Shown: piece after piece, positions 5,840-14,786 of the stretch
Numbering within the stretch: position 1 is the first letter of the stretch
Layout of the letters: each line of letters starts with the position of its first letter
DNA from: a virus
IMG/VR virus record: IMGVR_UViG_3300010375_000026
Coordinates: 1-45,412 of that record
DNA: 45,412 nt
Reading direction: 5' to 3' (one strand)
Position numbers and translations under genes: made by a program
The notes under the pieces: model-generated
What the model was told of the DNA's origin: nothing
Seen by the model: the letters and a program-made list of their open reading frames with translations, nothing else
Database searches by the model: none

Positions 5840-6309
5840 TGGCGAAGTTCAAGAAGCGCGACAAGGTTCGCTGTATCGACAACTCCGGTGCCAGCCTGCT
5901 CACGCATGGCGCTGTCTACACAGTCACGGGGGCGGGCGTGAGCACCGCGCTCGGTGAATACGTCACGCTCGCAGAAGTCTCGCAACGCCCGCCGGCCGAG
6001 GGCTTCTTCGAGAGTCGCTTCGAGTTGGCACCTGCGGAATGCCGCCAGCCGGTCGAGCAGAACATCAGCACCGAGTTCGAAATTCGCTGGCACCGCACGA
6101 AGGAGACGGAATCGAGCGTGCCGATGAGCGGGCGTGTTATCAGCCGCCGAGCGACGCAGCAGCTTGCCGAGGACTTCATCACGCAGAACGCAGGTAACTA
6201 CGCGGCCGGCGAGTTCAGCATCACGCAGGTCACGGTGCTCAAGCGCGTCCAGCAGGTTCGCCGCGTGAAGCGTGTCCCGGTCACGACCTACAAGCTGGAG
6301 GACGCATGA
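5839..6309 (+). CDS. hypothetical protein, SH3-like N-terminus
   Basis: This 156-residue protein starts with basic KFKKRDKVRCID followed by short strands ending in FFESRFEL, which resembles small SH3/KOW-like barrels seen in many phage proteins. The second half (from about residue 75) is mixed and ends in a basic strand (VRRVKRVPVTTYKLEDA). Function unknown. ATG 5839 overlaps the upstream stop, with GGAGG about ten bases before. It lies between the small-gene block and the replication genes. Confidence 0.65.
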   Translation: MAKFKKRDKVRCIDNSGASLLTHGAVYTVTGAGVSTALGEYVTLAEVSQRPPAEGFFESRFELAPAECRQPVEQNISTEFEIRWHRTKETESSVPMSGRVISRRATQQLAEDFITQNAGNYAAGEFSITQVTVLKRVQQVRRVKRVPVTTYKLEDA

Positions 6310-6551
6310 CGACGAAGGTAACGGTCGAGTCGTACATGCGTGCTCACTTCCCGGCGTCGGCGATGAAGCTCACGGGCTTCGAGCTGGGACGGGCGGCAGC
6401 GGCGCGATGGCGCGAGCAGCATGACGGCGAGCAGCCCGAGCGTAAGCAGTCCGGCAAGAACTTCCGGGCGCAGTACGACGATACCTGGCTGAATCGCAAC
6501 GCCCAGCAGATCATCCAGCTCGCGAAGGAGCGGCGTAAGCCGAAGCACTGA
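6306..6551 (+). CDS. hypothetical protein upstream of primase
   Basis: An 81-residue helical, basic protein of unknown function. ATG 6306 overlaps the preceding stop (ATGA) and its stop overlaps the primase start (TGATG), so it is co-translated with the primase. That tie suggests a role in replication, but no domain supports it. Confidence 0.6.
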   Translation: MTTKVTVESYMRAHFPASAMKLTGFELGRAAAARWREQHDGEQPERKQSGKNFRAQYDDTWLNRNAQQIIQLAKERRKPKH

Positions 6552-7357
6552 TGGCGGAAGCGTGGCTACGTGCCGCGCAACGCCTCAAGCTCGGGCAGAA
6601 AGGCCGAGCATTCCACGGCTGTTCCGGGTCCAGCTCCGGACCCTCGCTGCTCATCAGTAACGACCGCGAGAAGTGGTCGGGCTGGTGCTTCCGCTGTCAC
6701 GAGACAGTGATCGAGTGGAAGCCGGTGGAGAGCTTCGCCGAGCGGGTCAAGCGTATGCGAGAGGAGCAGGCGGCTGATGAGGAAGCGGCAACGACCGCAT
6801 CCCCGCCTCAGCCTGCGAACTTCGACATCGAGACTTGGCCCATCGAGGCTCGCCTCTGGCTCCTCAAAGCGTCCGTGGGGCGCTCGGAAGTCGGCAGGCT
6901 AGGCGCGTACCACCATGCTCGTACGAACCGCGTGGTGCTCCCCGTTGTGGACGACGGACGCATCGTGTACTGGCAGGCTCGCTCAGTGGATGGGCGTGAG
7001 CCGAAGTACATCGGTGCGGCTATCGACAAACGGCACATCGTTGCGGCGTACGGGCATGGCGATCCAGTGCTCGTCGAGGACATCCTCTCTGCGTTTCGTG
7101 TCGGCGAATCCGGCGAAGCGCAGGGTATGGCGATCCTCGGCACGGCGCTGAACGATCGGGTACTCGCCCGGCTCATCCATCAGCAGCGTCCGGTCACGGT
7201 ATGGCTGGACCCGGATAGCGCGGGCCGCGAGGCGGCGCGCGGCATCGTCAAGAGACTGTCCCTCGTCGGACTGAATCATCGTCAGATCGTAACCCGCCGT
7301 GATCCAAAGCTACTAAGCAAAGGAGAGATCAAATCGCTATTGACTCCTCGCTCCTGA
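6551..7357 (+). CDS. DNA primase
   Basis: This 268-residue protein makes RNA primers for phage replication. The N-terminus has a reduced zinc-binding module (H22, C24, then C46 and C49 in CFRC). A TOPRIM catalytic domain follows, with E176 in VLVEDILSA and D220/D222 in WLDPDSAG. It lacks a helicase domain; that is the next gene, whereas T7 gp4 joins both. A separate primase and helicase is a trait of phiKMV-like phages. ATG 6551 overlaps the previous stop. Confidence 0.9.
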   Translation: MAEAWLRAAQRLKLGQKGRAFHGCSGSSSGPSLLISNDREKWSGWCFRCHETVIEWKPVESFAERVKRMREEQAADEEAATTASPPQPANFDIETWPIEARLWLLKASVGRSEVGRLGAYHHARTNRVVLPVVDDGRIVYWQARSVDGREPKYIGAAIDKRHIVAAYGHGDPVLVEDILSAFRVGESGEAQGMAILGTALNDRVLARLIHQQRPVTVWLDPDSAGREAARGIVKRLSLVGLNHRQIVTRRDPKLLSKGEIKSLLTPRS

Positions 7358-8598
7358 GACTTCTCAGGACGAGGGAGAACTACGAACGCCTCATCAACTT
7401 CGTGCCGCTGGACTCCTTGGAGGTGGCGACACGGACGCTGTTGAAGGACTACGGTAAGTTTCTCAAGGCCAACCCTGAGACGCAGGCCATCGAGCCCTCC
7501 GCGTTCCTGTCATTCTTCCTCGTATCCCATCCATCCCTCAAGCCCGAGGCTCAGGCGGTCTTCGCAGCCGCTATCAAGGACTCGGCCAATCCACCACCAC
7601 CCGGCACCGAAGACGGCATTCGTGATCGGCTCGTATCGCTGGCGACAGCGAGCAAGCTGCAAGCGCTGCTCGAAGGGTACAACGACGGCGAGGCAGACCT
7701 CACGATGGGCCTGCGTCAGCTCGCCGAGCAGCACGAGAACTGGACGCACCGACAGCGAAAGCACCCGAAGGTCAAGGACCGGATCGAGGACATGCTCGCG
7801 CTGGAGGAGAACGACACCGGCTTCCATTTCCGGCTGAACGTTCTGAACGAAGTGCTCAAGCCTCTGTGGGAAGGCGACTTCATCATCGTCGCCGCCCGCG
7901 TTGACAGCGGCAAGTCGACGTTCTTCGCGAGCGAGCTGACGTACATGGCCGAGCAGATACCGAAGCTGTACGGCGAGCGCGAGCGGCCGATCATCGTGTT
8001 CAACAACGAGGGTCCGGGCCGCAAGCTTCGGCACCGCATGTTCAACGCCGCGCTGGGCGTGGACAACGGCGGCCTCGTTGCCAAGTCGAAGGCGGGGACG
8101 GTCTACGAGGAGTATGTCTCGGCGACCGGCGACCGCATCATGATCTTCGATGTGCATGACTACACGATGGGGCAGCTCGAAGACATCGTGAAGGAGCTGG
8201 ACCCGTGCATCGTCGTCATCGACATGCTCGACAACGTGCAGGCTGACGTGAGCGTAGCAGCGAACGGCGGCACCCGCACCGACCAGCTTCTCGAATGGCT
8301 GTACCAGCGCGCCCGGATTTGGGCCGTGAAGTACCAGTGCGCAGTTATCGCTACGTCGCAGCTCAGCGGGGATGCGGACGGTGAGCTGTTCCCGAAGCTC
8401 TCCATGCTGGCGAACAGCAAGACAGGTAAGGCGGGTGCGGCGGATGCCGTCATCATGCTCGGCCGCAGCAACAACGTGGACTTGCAGAACACCCGGTTCA
8501 TAAGCACACCGAAGAACAAGAAGCGCCGTGACGGGGCACCTCAAGACCCGCGCCGCGAAGTCTCGTTCAAGGGATCGATAGCGAGGTTCGAGGATTGA
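7333..8598 (+). CDS. replicative DNA helicase (DnaB/T7 gp4-like)
   Basis: The protein is a hexameric RecA-fold helicase that unwinds the fork for the phage polymerase. Walker A is ARVDSGKST (coding about 7894-7920) and Walker B is IVVIDMLDN. The start is unclear. The first standard codon, GTG 7402, has no ribosome binding site, yet protein-like sequence (SLLRLLRTRENYERLINFVP) runs upstream in frame to about 7345. AGGAG (7321-7325) lies seven bases before ATC 7333 and thirteen before ATT 7339. I place the start at 7333 on the strength of that site; the stop overlaps the polymerase start. Confidence 0.85.
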   Translation: MAIDSSLLRLLRTRENYERLINFVPLDSLEVATRTLLKDYGKFLKANPETQAIEPSAFLSFFLVSHPSLKPEAQAVFAAAIKDSANPPPPGTEDGIRDRLVSLATASKLQALLEGYNDGEADLTMGLRQLAEQHENWTHRQRKHPKVKDRIEDMLALEENDTGFHFRLNVLNEVLKPLWEGDFIIVAARVDSGKSTFFASELTYMAEQIPKLYGERERPIIVFNNEGPGRKLRHRMFNAALGVDNGGLVAKSKAGTVYEEYVSATGDRIMIFDVHDYTMGQLEDIVKELDPCIVVIDMLDNVQADVSVAANGGTRTDQLLEWLYQRARIWAVKYQCAVIATSQLSGDADGELFPKLSMLANSKTGKAGAADAVIMLGRSNNVDLQNTRFISTPKNKKRRDGAPQDPRREVSFKGSIARFED

Positions 8599-11045
8599 AT
8601 CTGGTTAAGGTATGGGACTTGGAAACCTCCACGAAGGAGGAGTACAAGCGGGTAGCTAACGCATTCTGCCCCGACAACTACATCGTGGCGAACGCGCATC
8701 GAGCGTTCAAACTGGTCGGCTCGAAAATGGAGAAGCGAGACGCGGGCGTATTCGCGGCTTACTACCCGGATGCAGCCGGTGTCGATGCCGACCGCGAGGC
8801 GCGGATTCTGGCGTGCAAGCGAGCGCAGAACAACTGCTGGTTCGAGGAACTGCTCCAAGGCACGAAGTTGCTGGTCGGGCACAACATCAAGTTCGACGTG
8901 CTGTATGCACTCGGCAATCCGAACAGCAACCGCGAGGCGAACCGCAAGGCATGGATGAAGTGGGTCGCCGAAGGTGGCCTCGTGTGGGATACGCAGCTCG
9001 CCGAGTATCTGTTGAAGGGGCAGGCGCAGGAAGCGCACATGCTCGACCTCGGAACCACGGCAATCGAGCACGGCGGCAACGCCAAGCTGGACGAGGTGAA
9101 GCTGATGTGGGAGCAGGGCGTCGATACCATCGACATCCCCCGCGACAAGCTGATGGACTACCTCGTCGGCTTCTACAACGAATCCGGCCCGAACGCGGAG
9201 GAGTGGGAGCACGGCGACATCGGCAACACCGAGTTGATCTTCCGCAGCCAGTACCTCATCGCGAACAAGCGAGGCCAGCTTCGCTCGATCTTCATGAACA
9301 TGGGCGCGCTCATCTACACCATCGAGTGCGAGCTGAACGGCATGTTCGTGAACCAGACCCTCGCGAAGGAGCTGGCGAAGGAGGTCGAGGAGGAGCTGGC
9401 CGCGAAGCTGGTCGAGGTGAATAGCTACATCCCTGCTGACCTGCCGTTCGAGTTCAACTGGAACAGCCGCTTCCACAAGTCCGCGCTGATCTTCGGCGGG
9501 AATGTGAAGTACAAGGCACCGGCTCCGGTGCTGGATGCCGACGGCAATCTCCAGTACTACCAGAAGAAGGAGACGCATTACATCCTCGAAGACGGCAGCA
9601 CCGCCAGCTTCACCGAGGTCGAGGCGCACGGGCTGGTAGTCGCCACATACGCAGGCGGCAAGAACAAGGGCGAGCCGAAGACGAAGCAAGTCACCGTGCC
9701 CGACAAGGAGCGGGGGCCAAAGACTCGCATCGAAGACCACTTCTACACGTTCGTGGGTTACACCAAGGGCGACAAGAAGTGGGAGAGCAGCGAGCCGGGC
9801 GTGTACAGCACCGCAGGCGACGTGATCGAGGCGCTCGGCAATCGAGGCATCCCGTTCCTCGACGCGATGGCCCGTGTGCAGGCACTGACGAAAGACCTCG
9901 GCACGTACTTCATCCGCTACGACGAGAAGAAGAAGTGTCACGTCGGCATGCTGACGCTGGTACAGCTCGACAGCATCGTGCATCACATGTTGAACCACAC
10001 CAACACGGTGACGGGGCGGCTGTCGTCAAGCAACCCGAACCTCCAGAACCTGAGCAAAGGGCAGAAGTCCCGCGTGAAGGAGGTGTTCGAGTCGCGATGG
10101 GGCGAGGATGGCGTCATCATCCAGTCCGACTTCAGCTCGCTGGAGGTGTATGTCCAAGCGATTCTGACGAAGGCCGAGAAGCTGATCGAGGACTTGAAGT
10201 CCGGCAAGGACATGCACTGCGTTCGTCTCGCTGCGAAGGAAGGCAAGACGTACGAGGAAGTGTACGAGCTGTGTAAGGTCATTGCCGATCCTGAGTGGGA
10301 CTACAAGCGAACCGGTGCGAAGGTGTTCTCATTCCAGCGTGCTTACGGCGCAGGCAACAAGACCATCGCCGAGTCCACTGGCATGCCGCTGGAGGATGTC
10401 GAAGCGCTGGCGCAGGCCGAGGACGAGCGTTACCACGAAGTTCCCGCGTACTTCGCGGCATTGCACGAGCGGATCGCCGCGAGCCGCGAGCCCGCTGGCA
10501 TCTGGTTGAAGCATCCGGCGAACGGTGCCGACGTGCAGCTCGGCGTTGGTCACAGCCGTACGCCGGGGGGCAAGCTGTACACGTACAAGGAGACGCTCGC
10601 GCCGGACTTCCTCGTGAAGCGCGGCATCCTCCGAAACTTCATGCCGACCGAGGAGAAGAACTACGAGGTGCAGGGTGAAGGCGGTGAGATCGCCAAGGCT
10701 GGTATGTGGCTGACGGTGCGTGCGTTCTACACGTACGAGAACTTCAAGATGCTGGCGCTGCTGGTCAATCAGGTGCATGACGCTGAGTATGCCGACGCCC
10801 ACAAGAAGGTGGCGGTGAAGGCTGCGGCCCTGCTGCATGCCTGCATGTCCGAAGCGAGCAACTTCTTCTCGTGGTTCCTGCAATGGCCGATCCCGTTGCC
10901 CGTCCCTACGGACACGGTGTGGGGGCCGAACATGGGGACCGAGAACAAGATCGACGATCCCGAGTTCGAGGCGATGGTCGCCAAGGCCCGCCCGTGGCTT
11001 CGCAAGCAATTCATGAACGGCTACGTTCCGACATTTACCCACTAA
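8595..11045 (+). CDS. DNA polymerase, family A (T7 gp5-like)
   Basis: An 816-residue replicative polymerase with proofreading. The exonuclease domain shows D8/E10 in VWDLETST and the second motif HNIKFDVLYAL. Polymerase motif A is SDFSSLEV (D512), motif B starts at K576 and ends in RAYGAG, and motif C is QVHDAEYAD (D729). The usual HDE of motif C is HDA here, with Glu one residue later. The start is TTG 8595 overlapping the helicase stop, with GAGG just before; no other start fits. It is longer than T7 gp5 (704) and closer to phiKMV-type polymerases. Confidence 0.95.
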   Translation: MNLVKVWDLETSTKEEYKRVANAFCPDNYIVANAHRAFKLVGSKMEKRDAGVFAAYYPDAAGVDADREARILACKRAQNNCWFEELLQGTKLLVGHNIKFDVLYALGNPNSNREANRKAWMKWVAEGGLVWDTQLAEYLLKGQAQEAHMLDLGTTAIEHGGNAKLDEVKLMWEQGVDTIDIPRDKLMDYLVGFYNESGPNAEEWEHGDIGNTELIFRSQYLIANKRGQLRSIFMNMGALIYTIECELNGMFVNQTLAKELAKEVEEELAAKLVEVNSYIPADLPFEFNWNSRFHKSALIFGGNVKYKAPAPVLDADGNLQYYQKKETHYILEDGSTASFTEVEAHGLVVATYAGGKNKGEPKTKQVTVPDKERGPKTRIEDHFYTFVGYTKGDKKWESSEPGVYSTAGDVIEALGNRGIPFLDAMARVQALTKDLGTYFIRYDEKKKCHVGMLTLVQLDSIVHHMLNHTNTVTGRLSSSNPNLQNLSKGQKSRVKEVFESRWGEDGVIIQSDFSSLEVYVQAILTKAEKLIEDLKSGKDMHCVRLAAKEGKTYEEVYELCKVIADPEWDYKRTGAKVFSFQRAYGAGNKTIAESTGMPLEDVEALAQAEDERYHEVPAYFAALHERIAASREPAGIWLKHPANGADVQLGVGHSRTPGGKLYTYKETLAPDFLVKRGILRNFMPTEEKNYEVQGEGGEIAKAGMWLTVRAFYTYENFKMLALLVNQVHDAEYADAHKKVAVKAAALLHACMSEASNFFSWFLQWPIPLPVPTDTVWGPNMGTENKIDDPEFEAMVAKARPWLRKQFMNGYVPTFTH

Positions 11046-11065
11046 ATTAAGGAGAACTGACGCAT

Positions 11066-12055
11066 ATGACTTTCGATTTCGCAGCAGCTATCGCAGCAGC
11101 AGCCGAGACTTCCACCGACATGAACGTTGCCTCGGCGGGCGGCGGCGACTACGCCCCACCGGCTGAAGGTAAGGCTGGCCTGCGCTTCGTGGCCTACATC
11201 GAGATCGGTAAGCAGGAAGGCACGTATCAGGGCAAGCCGAAGGTGAGCGACAAGGTATTCCTCGTGTTCGAGCTGCACGGCCCGAAGTGGCCGCTGAACG
11301 ATAACGGCGAGCCGCAGCGCATCACGGTCGAAGTGAACAAGTCGCAGAACGAGAAGGCCGGGTTCTACAAGATGTTCAAGACCATGAACTACGAGGGCAA
11401 GGCGCGCATCTTCGCGCAGCTCCTCGGCGGCGACTTCTAAGGCAAGATCATCCACCGCAAGTACAAGAACAAGCGAGGCAAGGAGGTGACGGTTGCCGAG
11501 CTGTACGACAAGGTGAATCAGGTCTACACGATTGAAGCGCCGTTCATCGAGGACGAGGAGGGCAACACGAAGCGCCGCAACGTGCCGCCCGCTATCACGC
11601 CGATCAAGGTGTTCCTGTGGGACAACCCGAGCAAGGGCATGTGGGACTCGATCTACATCGATGGTGAATACCCGGAGCGCAAGGACGAGAAGACCGGCGA
11701 GGTGATTGCACCGGCCCGCTCGAAGAACAAGTTCCAGCTTGCCATCAAGGCCGCGAAGAACTTCAAGGGTTCGGCTATCGAGGCGTTGCTCGACGGCGTG
11801 GACGACGAGGCGCTGAACAGCGTGGGAAAAACGCCGGAGCAGGCCGTTGCCGAAAAGAAGGCCAAGAGCGCAGCAGCGAAGGCAAGCTCGTCTGCCGATG
11901 CCGTCGAGGCGCAGCAAGCGAGTTCGACGGCAAGTGCTCCTCCTGCCGAACCGGCGACGAGTGGCGAATCTTCGAGCGCCGCTTCCAAACTGCCCGGCCA
12001 GAATTCGGACCCGGCAGATGAGGACGAACTCGCGGACGACGACCTGCCGTTCTGA
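11066..12055 (+). pseudogene. ssDNA-binding protein gene with in-frame TAA
   Basis: Reading straight through gives one 329-residue protein (counting the stop position) of the T7-like phage single-stranded-DNA-binding class. It has an N-terminal globular part, a long Ala/Ser-rich linker and an acidic tail ending DDDLPF, the kind of tail that contacts polymerase and helicase. A TAA at 11438-11440 (codon 125, after GGDF) splits it into 11066-11440 and an open part running to 12055. The frame is unbroken on both sides and the protein pattern continues (GKIIHRKYKNKRG). The only later start-like codon, GTG 11486, directly abuts a GGAGG and is badly spaced. The first start, ATG 11066, has AAGGAG about 13 bases upstream. 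Confidence 0.85.
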
Positions 12056-13002
12056 TGTCATTCGCGGCTGAGATCGAAGCAGCCGCAGCCAAGGTCGAAG
12101 TAGATGCGATGTCCGACTCGGCGCAAGAGGTTGTGCCGGGCCGGACGCTTCACCTCGACGGCGACTATGCCGCGTACTTCTGCGCTGGTGGCAGCGAGAC
12201 GCAAGCGGCTACGGCACGCTTCATCACCGATCAGCGCATCGAGACAGCGACCCGCATGGCGGGCGCTACCCGGTGCGTCATCCACCTGACGCACGCCGCG
12301 TCGGACAAGGGCAAGCGGTTCCACGCGGCAACCGTGAAGCCGTACCAAGGACAGCGCCAAGGGCACAAGCCCGTGAACTGGCGATTCGTTCGTGAGTATC
12401 TGGAGCTGGCCCCGTACAAGCCTTGGGACAGGCGCTTGTGGCGCGACCGCGAAGCGGACGACGGCATGGGCCTCGCCTCGAACTGCATGAATCCGGTACG
12501 CGATGTGGTGATTCACACCCGAGACAAGGACATGCGGATGCTCCCCGGCACACACCTGACGTGGACAGACTACCTGCTCGTGCATGTGCCGCTCGGCGCG
12601 TACGAGGTAACCGGCGCGGACGGTCTGGTGTACGGGACGAAGTGGTTCTGGCTCCAGATGCTTCAGGGCGACACGGCTGACCACATCCCCGGACTGGAGA
12701 AGCATGAAGGTAAGAACTGCGGCGAAGCGACGGCAGCGGAGCTGCTGGCTGGAACGCGAAGCAATCTGGACGCGTACGAGGTTGTTCGCCAAGGCTATCG
12801 CGGGACGTACGGTGAGGAGTGGAGTGATCGTTTCGCTGAGCAGGCGAGCCTGCTTTGGATACGACGGACCGCATCCGCGCCGGTTCACGAGTTTCTGGTG
12901 GCGTGTCCACGGGATGCTGACCTCCTTGGTGGATGGCATCGACTTGTGGAACGCATTCAAACGAAGGAGGTAATCGCCCATGAGGCGACTCAGCAAGACT
13001 GA
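12055..13002 (+). CDS. 5'-3' exonuclease (FEN-like, T7 gp6-type role)
   Basis: A 315-residue nuclease of the 5'-nuclease/FEN superfamily. It likely removes primers and degrades host DNA, and helps phage recombination. Metal-binding motifs are visible in order: LDGDYAAYF (D35, D37), DREADDGMG, TRDKDMRML and the helix-hairpin-helix GDTADHIPGL. ATG 12055 overlaps the preceding stop (TGATG) without a clear ribosome binding site, so translation is probably coupled to the interrupted gene before it; ATG 12109 is a possible internal start. Confidence 0.9.
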   Translation: MSFAAEIEAAAAKVEVDAMSDSAQEVVPGRTLHLDGDYAAYFCAGGSETQAATARFITDQRIETATRMAGATRCVIHLTHAASDKGKRFHAATVKPYQGQRQGHKPVNWRFVREYLELAPYKPWDRRLWRDREADDGMGLASNCMNPVRDVVIHTRDKDMRMLPGTHLTWTDYLLVHVPLGAYEVTGADGLVYGTKWFWLQMLQGDTADHIPGLEKHEGKNCGEATAAELLAGTRSNLDAYEVVRQGYRGTYGEEWSDRFAEQASLLWIRRTASAPVHEFLVACPRDADLLGGWHRLVERIQTKEVIAHEATQQD

Positions 13003-13360
13003 GCTGACTGGCTACCGCAAGCGGTGGCAACGAGAGAAGCCGCACTGCCCGCTGTGCGAGCGGCTGATGGACGACGACACCGTGGTTGACCACGATCACC
13101 GCACCGGAGAGTGCCGAGCCGTGGTGTGCCGCTGGTGCAACGCGGTGCTCGGCAAGATCGAGAACTGGACGTTCCGCATCGGGCAGGGCGTGGACCCTGT
13201 GATGTTCCTCGGAAACGTCTATGCGTACCTGCACCCCGGCATGGGGCCGCGCAAGGGCGTCATCTACCCATCCCACAAGACCGAGGACGAGAAGCGCCTC
13301 GCACGTAAAAAGAAGGCACGCGTCGCCCGCGCCAAAGCCAAGCTCGCCAAGGAGGATTAA
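12980..13360 (+). CDS. endonuclease VII (Holliday-junction resolvase)
   Basis: A 126-residue HNH nuclease that cuts branched DNA before packaging, in the place of T7 gp3. The zinc site is C23/C26 and C50/C53, with the catalytic DHDH at 37-40 and N54 in RWCNAVLG, the typical T4 gp49-like signature. The C-terminus is strongly basic. ATG 12980 overlaps the exonuclease gene by 23 bases and has AAGGAGG at a suitable distance. Confidence 0.93.
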   Translation: MRRLSKTELTGYRKRWQREKPHCPLCERLMDDDTVVDHDHRTGECRAVVCRWCNAVLGKIENWTFRIGQGVDPVMFLGNVYAYLHPGMGPRKGVIYPSHKTEDEKRLARKKKARVARAKAKLAKED

Positions 13361-14559
13361 TGCAGGTTTCCCGTAAGGACTTCAGTGACCAAGAAATTCA
13401 GGATGCCTATGCAGAAGCCGAGGGGCGCATGGCTAAAGCCGCATCGCTGCTTACCGAGCTGGGCCGAGGTGCGGTCAGCCCGCAGCTTGCACGGTATTGG
13501 GTCAGCAAGCTCGATTCGACCGAACTGCCGCAGGCGCAGGATCGGGTCAAGGAGTTGGCTTCTCTCCGCAACACCCGCACGGAGAACAATCGGCTGCGTC
13601 GTGCACTGGATGAGGCGCTGGGCCGCATCGGTACTCGGGAAGCTCTCCTCGACGGCATCGAGGATGCGGTCCGCACGCTGAGCACGAAGCGCATCCCGCC
13701 TGTGAAGGCGAAGCGTGTGCCCCGTGGGGCGACGCCCCTGACAGTCGAGATTCTGCTCAGCGACTTGCAGATCGGCAAGCTCAGCGGGACGTACAACACG
13801 GACATCGCCTTCAACCGACTGCGCGCACTCGGCGAGGCGCTGCTGTTCCAGATCAAGCAGAAGATCGACTCGGGGTACAACGTCGAGCGGATCATCCTCG
13901 CCATCATCGGCGACATCATCGAGTCGGACAAGAAGCACGACAACAGCGCACGAGCTACCGACACCGGCACGGCGCAACAGATTCACGATGCGACGGTCGG
14001 CATCTTCGAGTTCATCCTCAAGCCGCTTGCGCAGCTTGGCATCCAGCTCGACGTGCCGTGCGTTACGGGCAATCACGATTGGGACGGCCACGGCATCACG
14101 CAGTTCCGGCCGGGCCGCGAGCAATTGAGCTACCCGCTGTACAAGGCGCTGGAGTTGCTCTGTCGCACGTCGCGCATGGGCCACGTGACCTTCGATATTC
14201 CGGATGGTGTGTTTACTACGGCGCACATCTACGGGCAGACGGTGCTGTACGAGCACGGCGTCGGCGTGAGCGTCACCGAGCAGGCGATGAAGGCGCACAA
14301 GATCAAGCGCAGCGAGCAGCTCGGCAAGTACATCACGTTCTTCCGCATGGGCGACAAGCACAACGTCTGCTCGTTCAACTCCGGGCAGTACGTCGTGAAC
14401 GGCGCGTTCTTCGGCAGCGACAACGAGGGCGTCGAGTACAGCTCCATCGCAGGCTTCTCGTCGGTGCCCGCGCAGTGGATGGGGTTCCACACGCCGCGCG
14501 ACGACTCGCGCTTCACGCTGTATGACAGCTTCGTCATTCAACTGGCCCACGTCAACTGA
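13360..14559 (+). CDS. metallophosphoesterase (putative DNA nuclease)
   Basis: A 399-residue protein of the calcineurin-like phosphoesterase fold, commonly found beside the replication genes of phiKMV-like phages. The N-terminal 60 residues look like a helix-turn-helix, followed by a coiled region. Metal ligands are D135 in LSDLQIG (Gln replaces the usual His), D185 in GDIIES and GNHD (237-240). Substrate unknown; DNA is likely given the neighbours. ATG 13360 overlaps the previous stop. Confidence 0.85.
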   Translation: MQVSRKDFSDQEIQDAYAEAEGRMAKAASLLTELGRGAVSPQLARYWVSKLDSTELPQAQDRVKELASLRNTRTENNRLRRALDEALGRIGTREALLDGIEDAVRTLSTKRIPPVKAKRVPRGATPLTVEILLSDLQIGKLSGTYNTDIAFNRLRALGEALLFQIKQKIDSGYNVERIILAIIGDIIESDKKHDNSARATDTGTAQQIHDATVGIFEFILKPLAQLGIQLDVPCVTGNHDWDGHGITQFRPGREQLSYPLYKALELLCRTSRMGHVTFDIPDGVFTTAHIYGQTVLYEHGVGVSVTEQAMKAHKIKRSEQLGKYITFFRMGDKHNVCSFNSGQYVVNGAFFGSDNEGVEYSSIAGFSSVPAQWMGFHTPRDDSRFTLYDSFVIQLAHVN

Positions 14560-14786
14560 TGAACAAGGTCGGGGCGCTGCAACACCTATCGAGCGAAGGC
14601 GGCGAGCTGGCGCAGGCCGCGATCAAGCTCATTCAAGGGAAGGGCAGCAGGAAGCTGCTCGAACAGGAACTCGGCGACGTGTTCGCGTTGGCCGAGCTTC
14701 TCATGGAACACCACGTCATTCGCAGCGAGAAGGTCCATGACCGGAAGCTCGTCAAGCGCAAAAGTTACGGGAGGATGTATGGCTAA
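14559..14786 (+). CDS. MazG-like NTP pyrophosphohydrolase-type protein
   Basis: A 75-residue all-helical protein with the metal-binding pattern of the MazG/dUTPase-like fold: EGGE (residues 13-16) and ELGD (37-40). Such proteins hydrolyse (d)NTPs to monophosphates and tune nucleotide pools. It is shorter than typical MazG domains (about 100), so activity is unproven. ATG 14559 overlaps the upstream stop, and the next gene starts within it. The kinase that follows also handles nucleotides. Confidence 0.65.
   Translation: MNKVGALQHLSSEGGELAQAAIKLIQGKGSRKLLEQELGDVFALAELLMEHHVIRSEKVHDRKLVKRKSYGRMYG

Noticed and set aside
8541-9998. 485-codon minus-strand open frame opposite the polymerase
   Set aside because: It is a shadow of the strongly biased GC-rich polymerase codons; the plus-strand polymerase has all its motifs. 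The same holds for the long minus-strand frames at 15500-17230 and 32434-34584.
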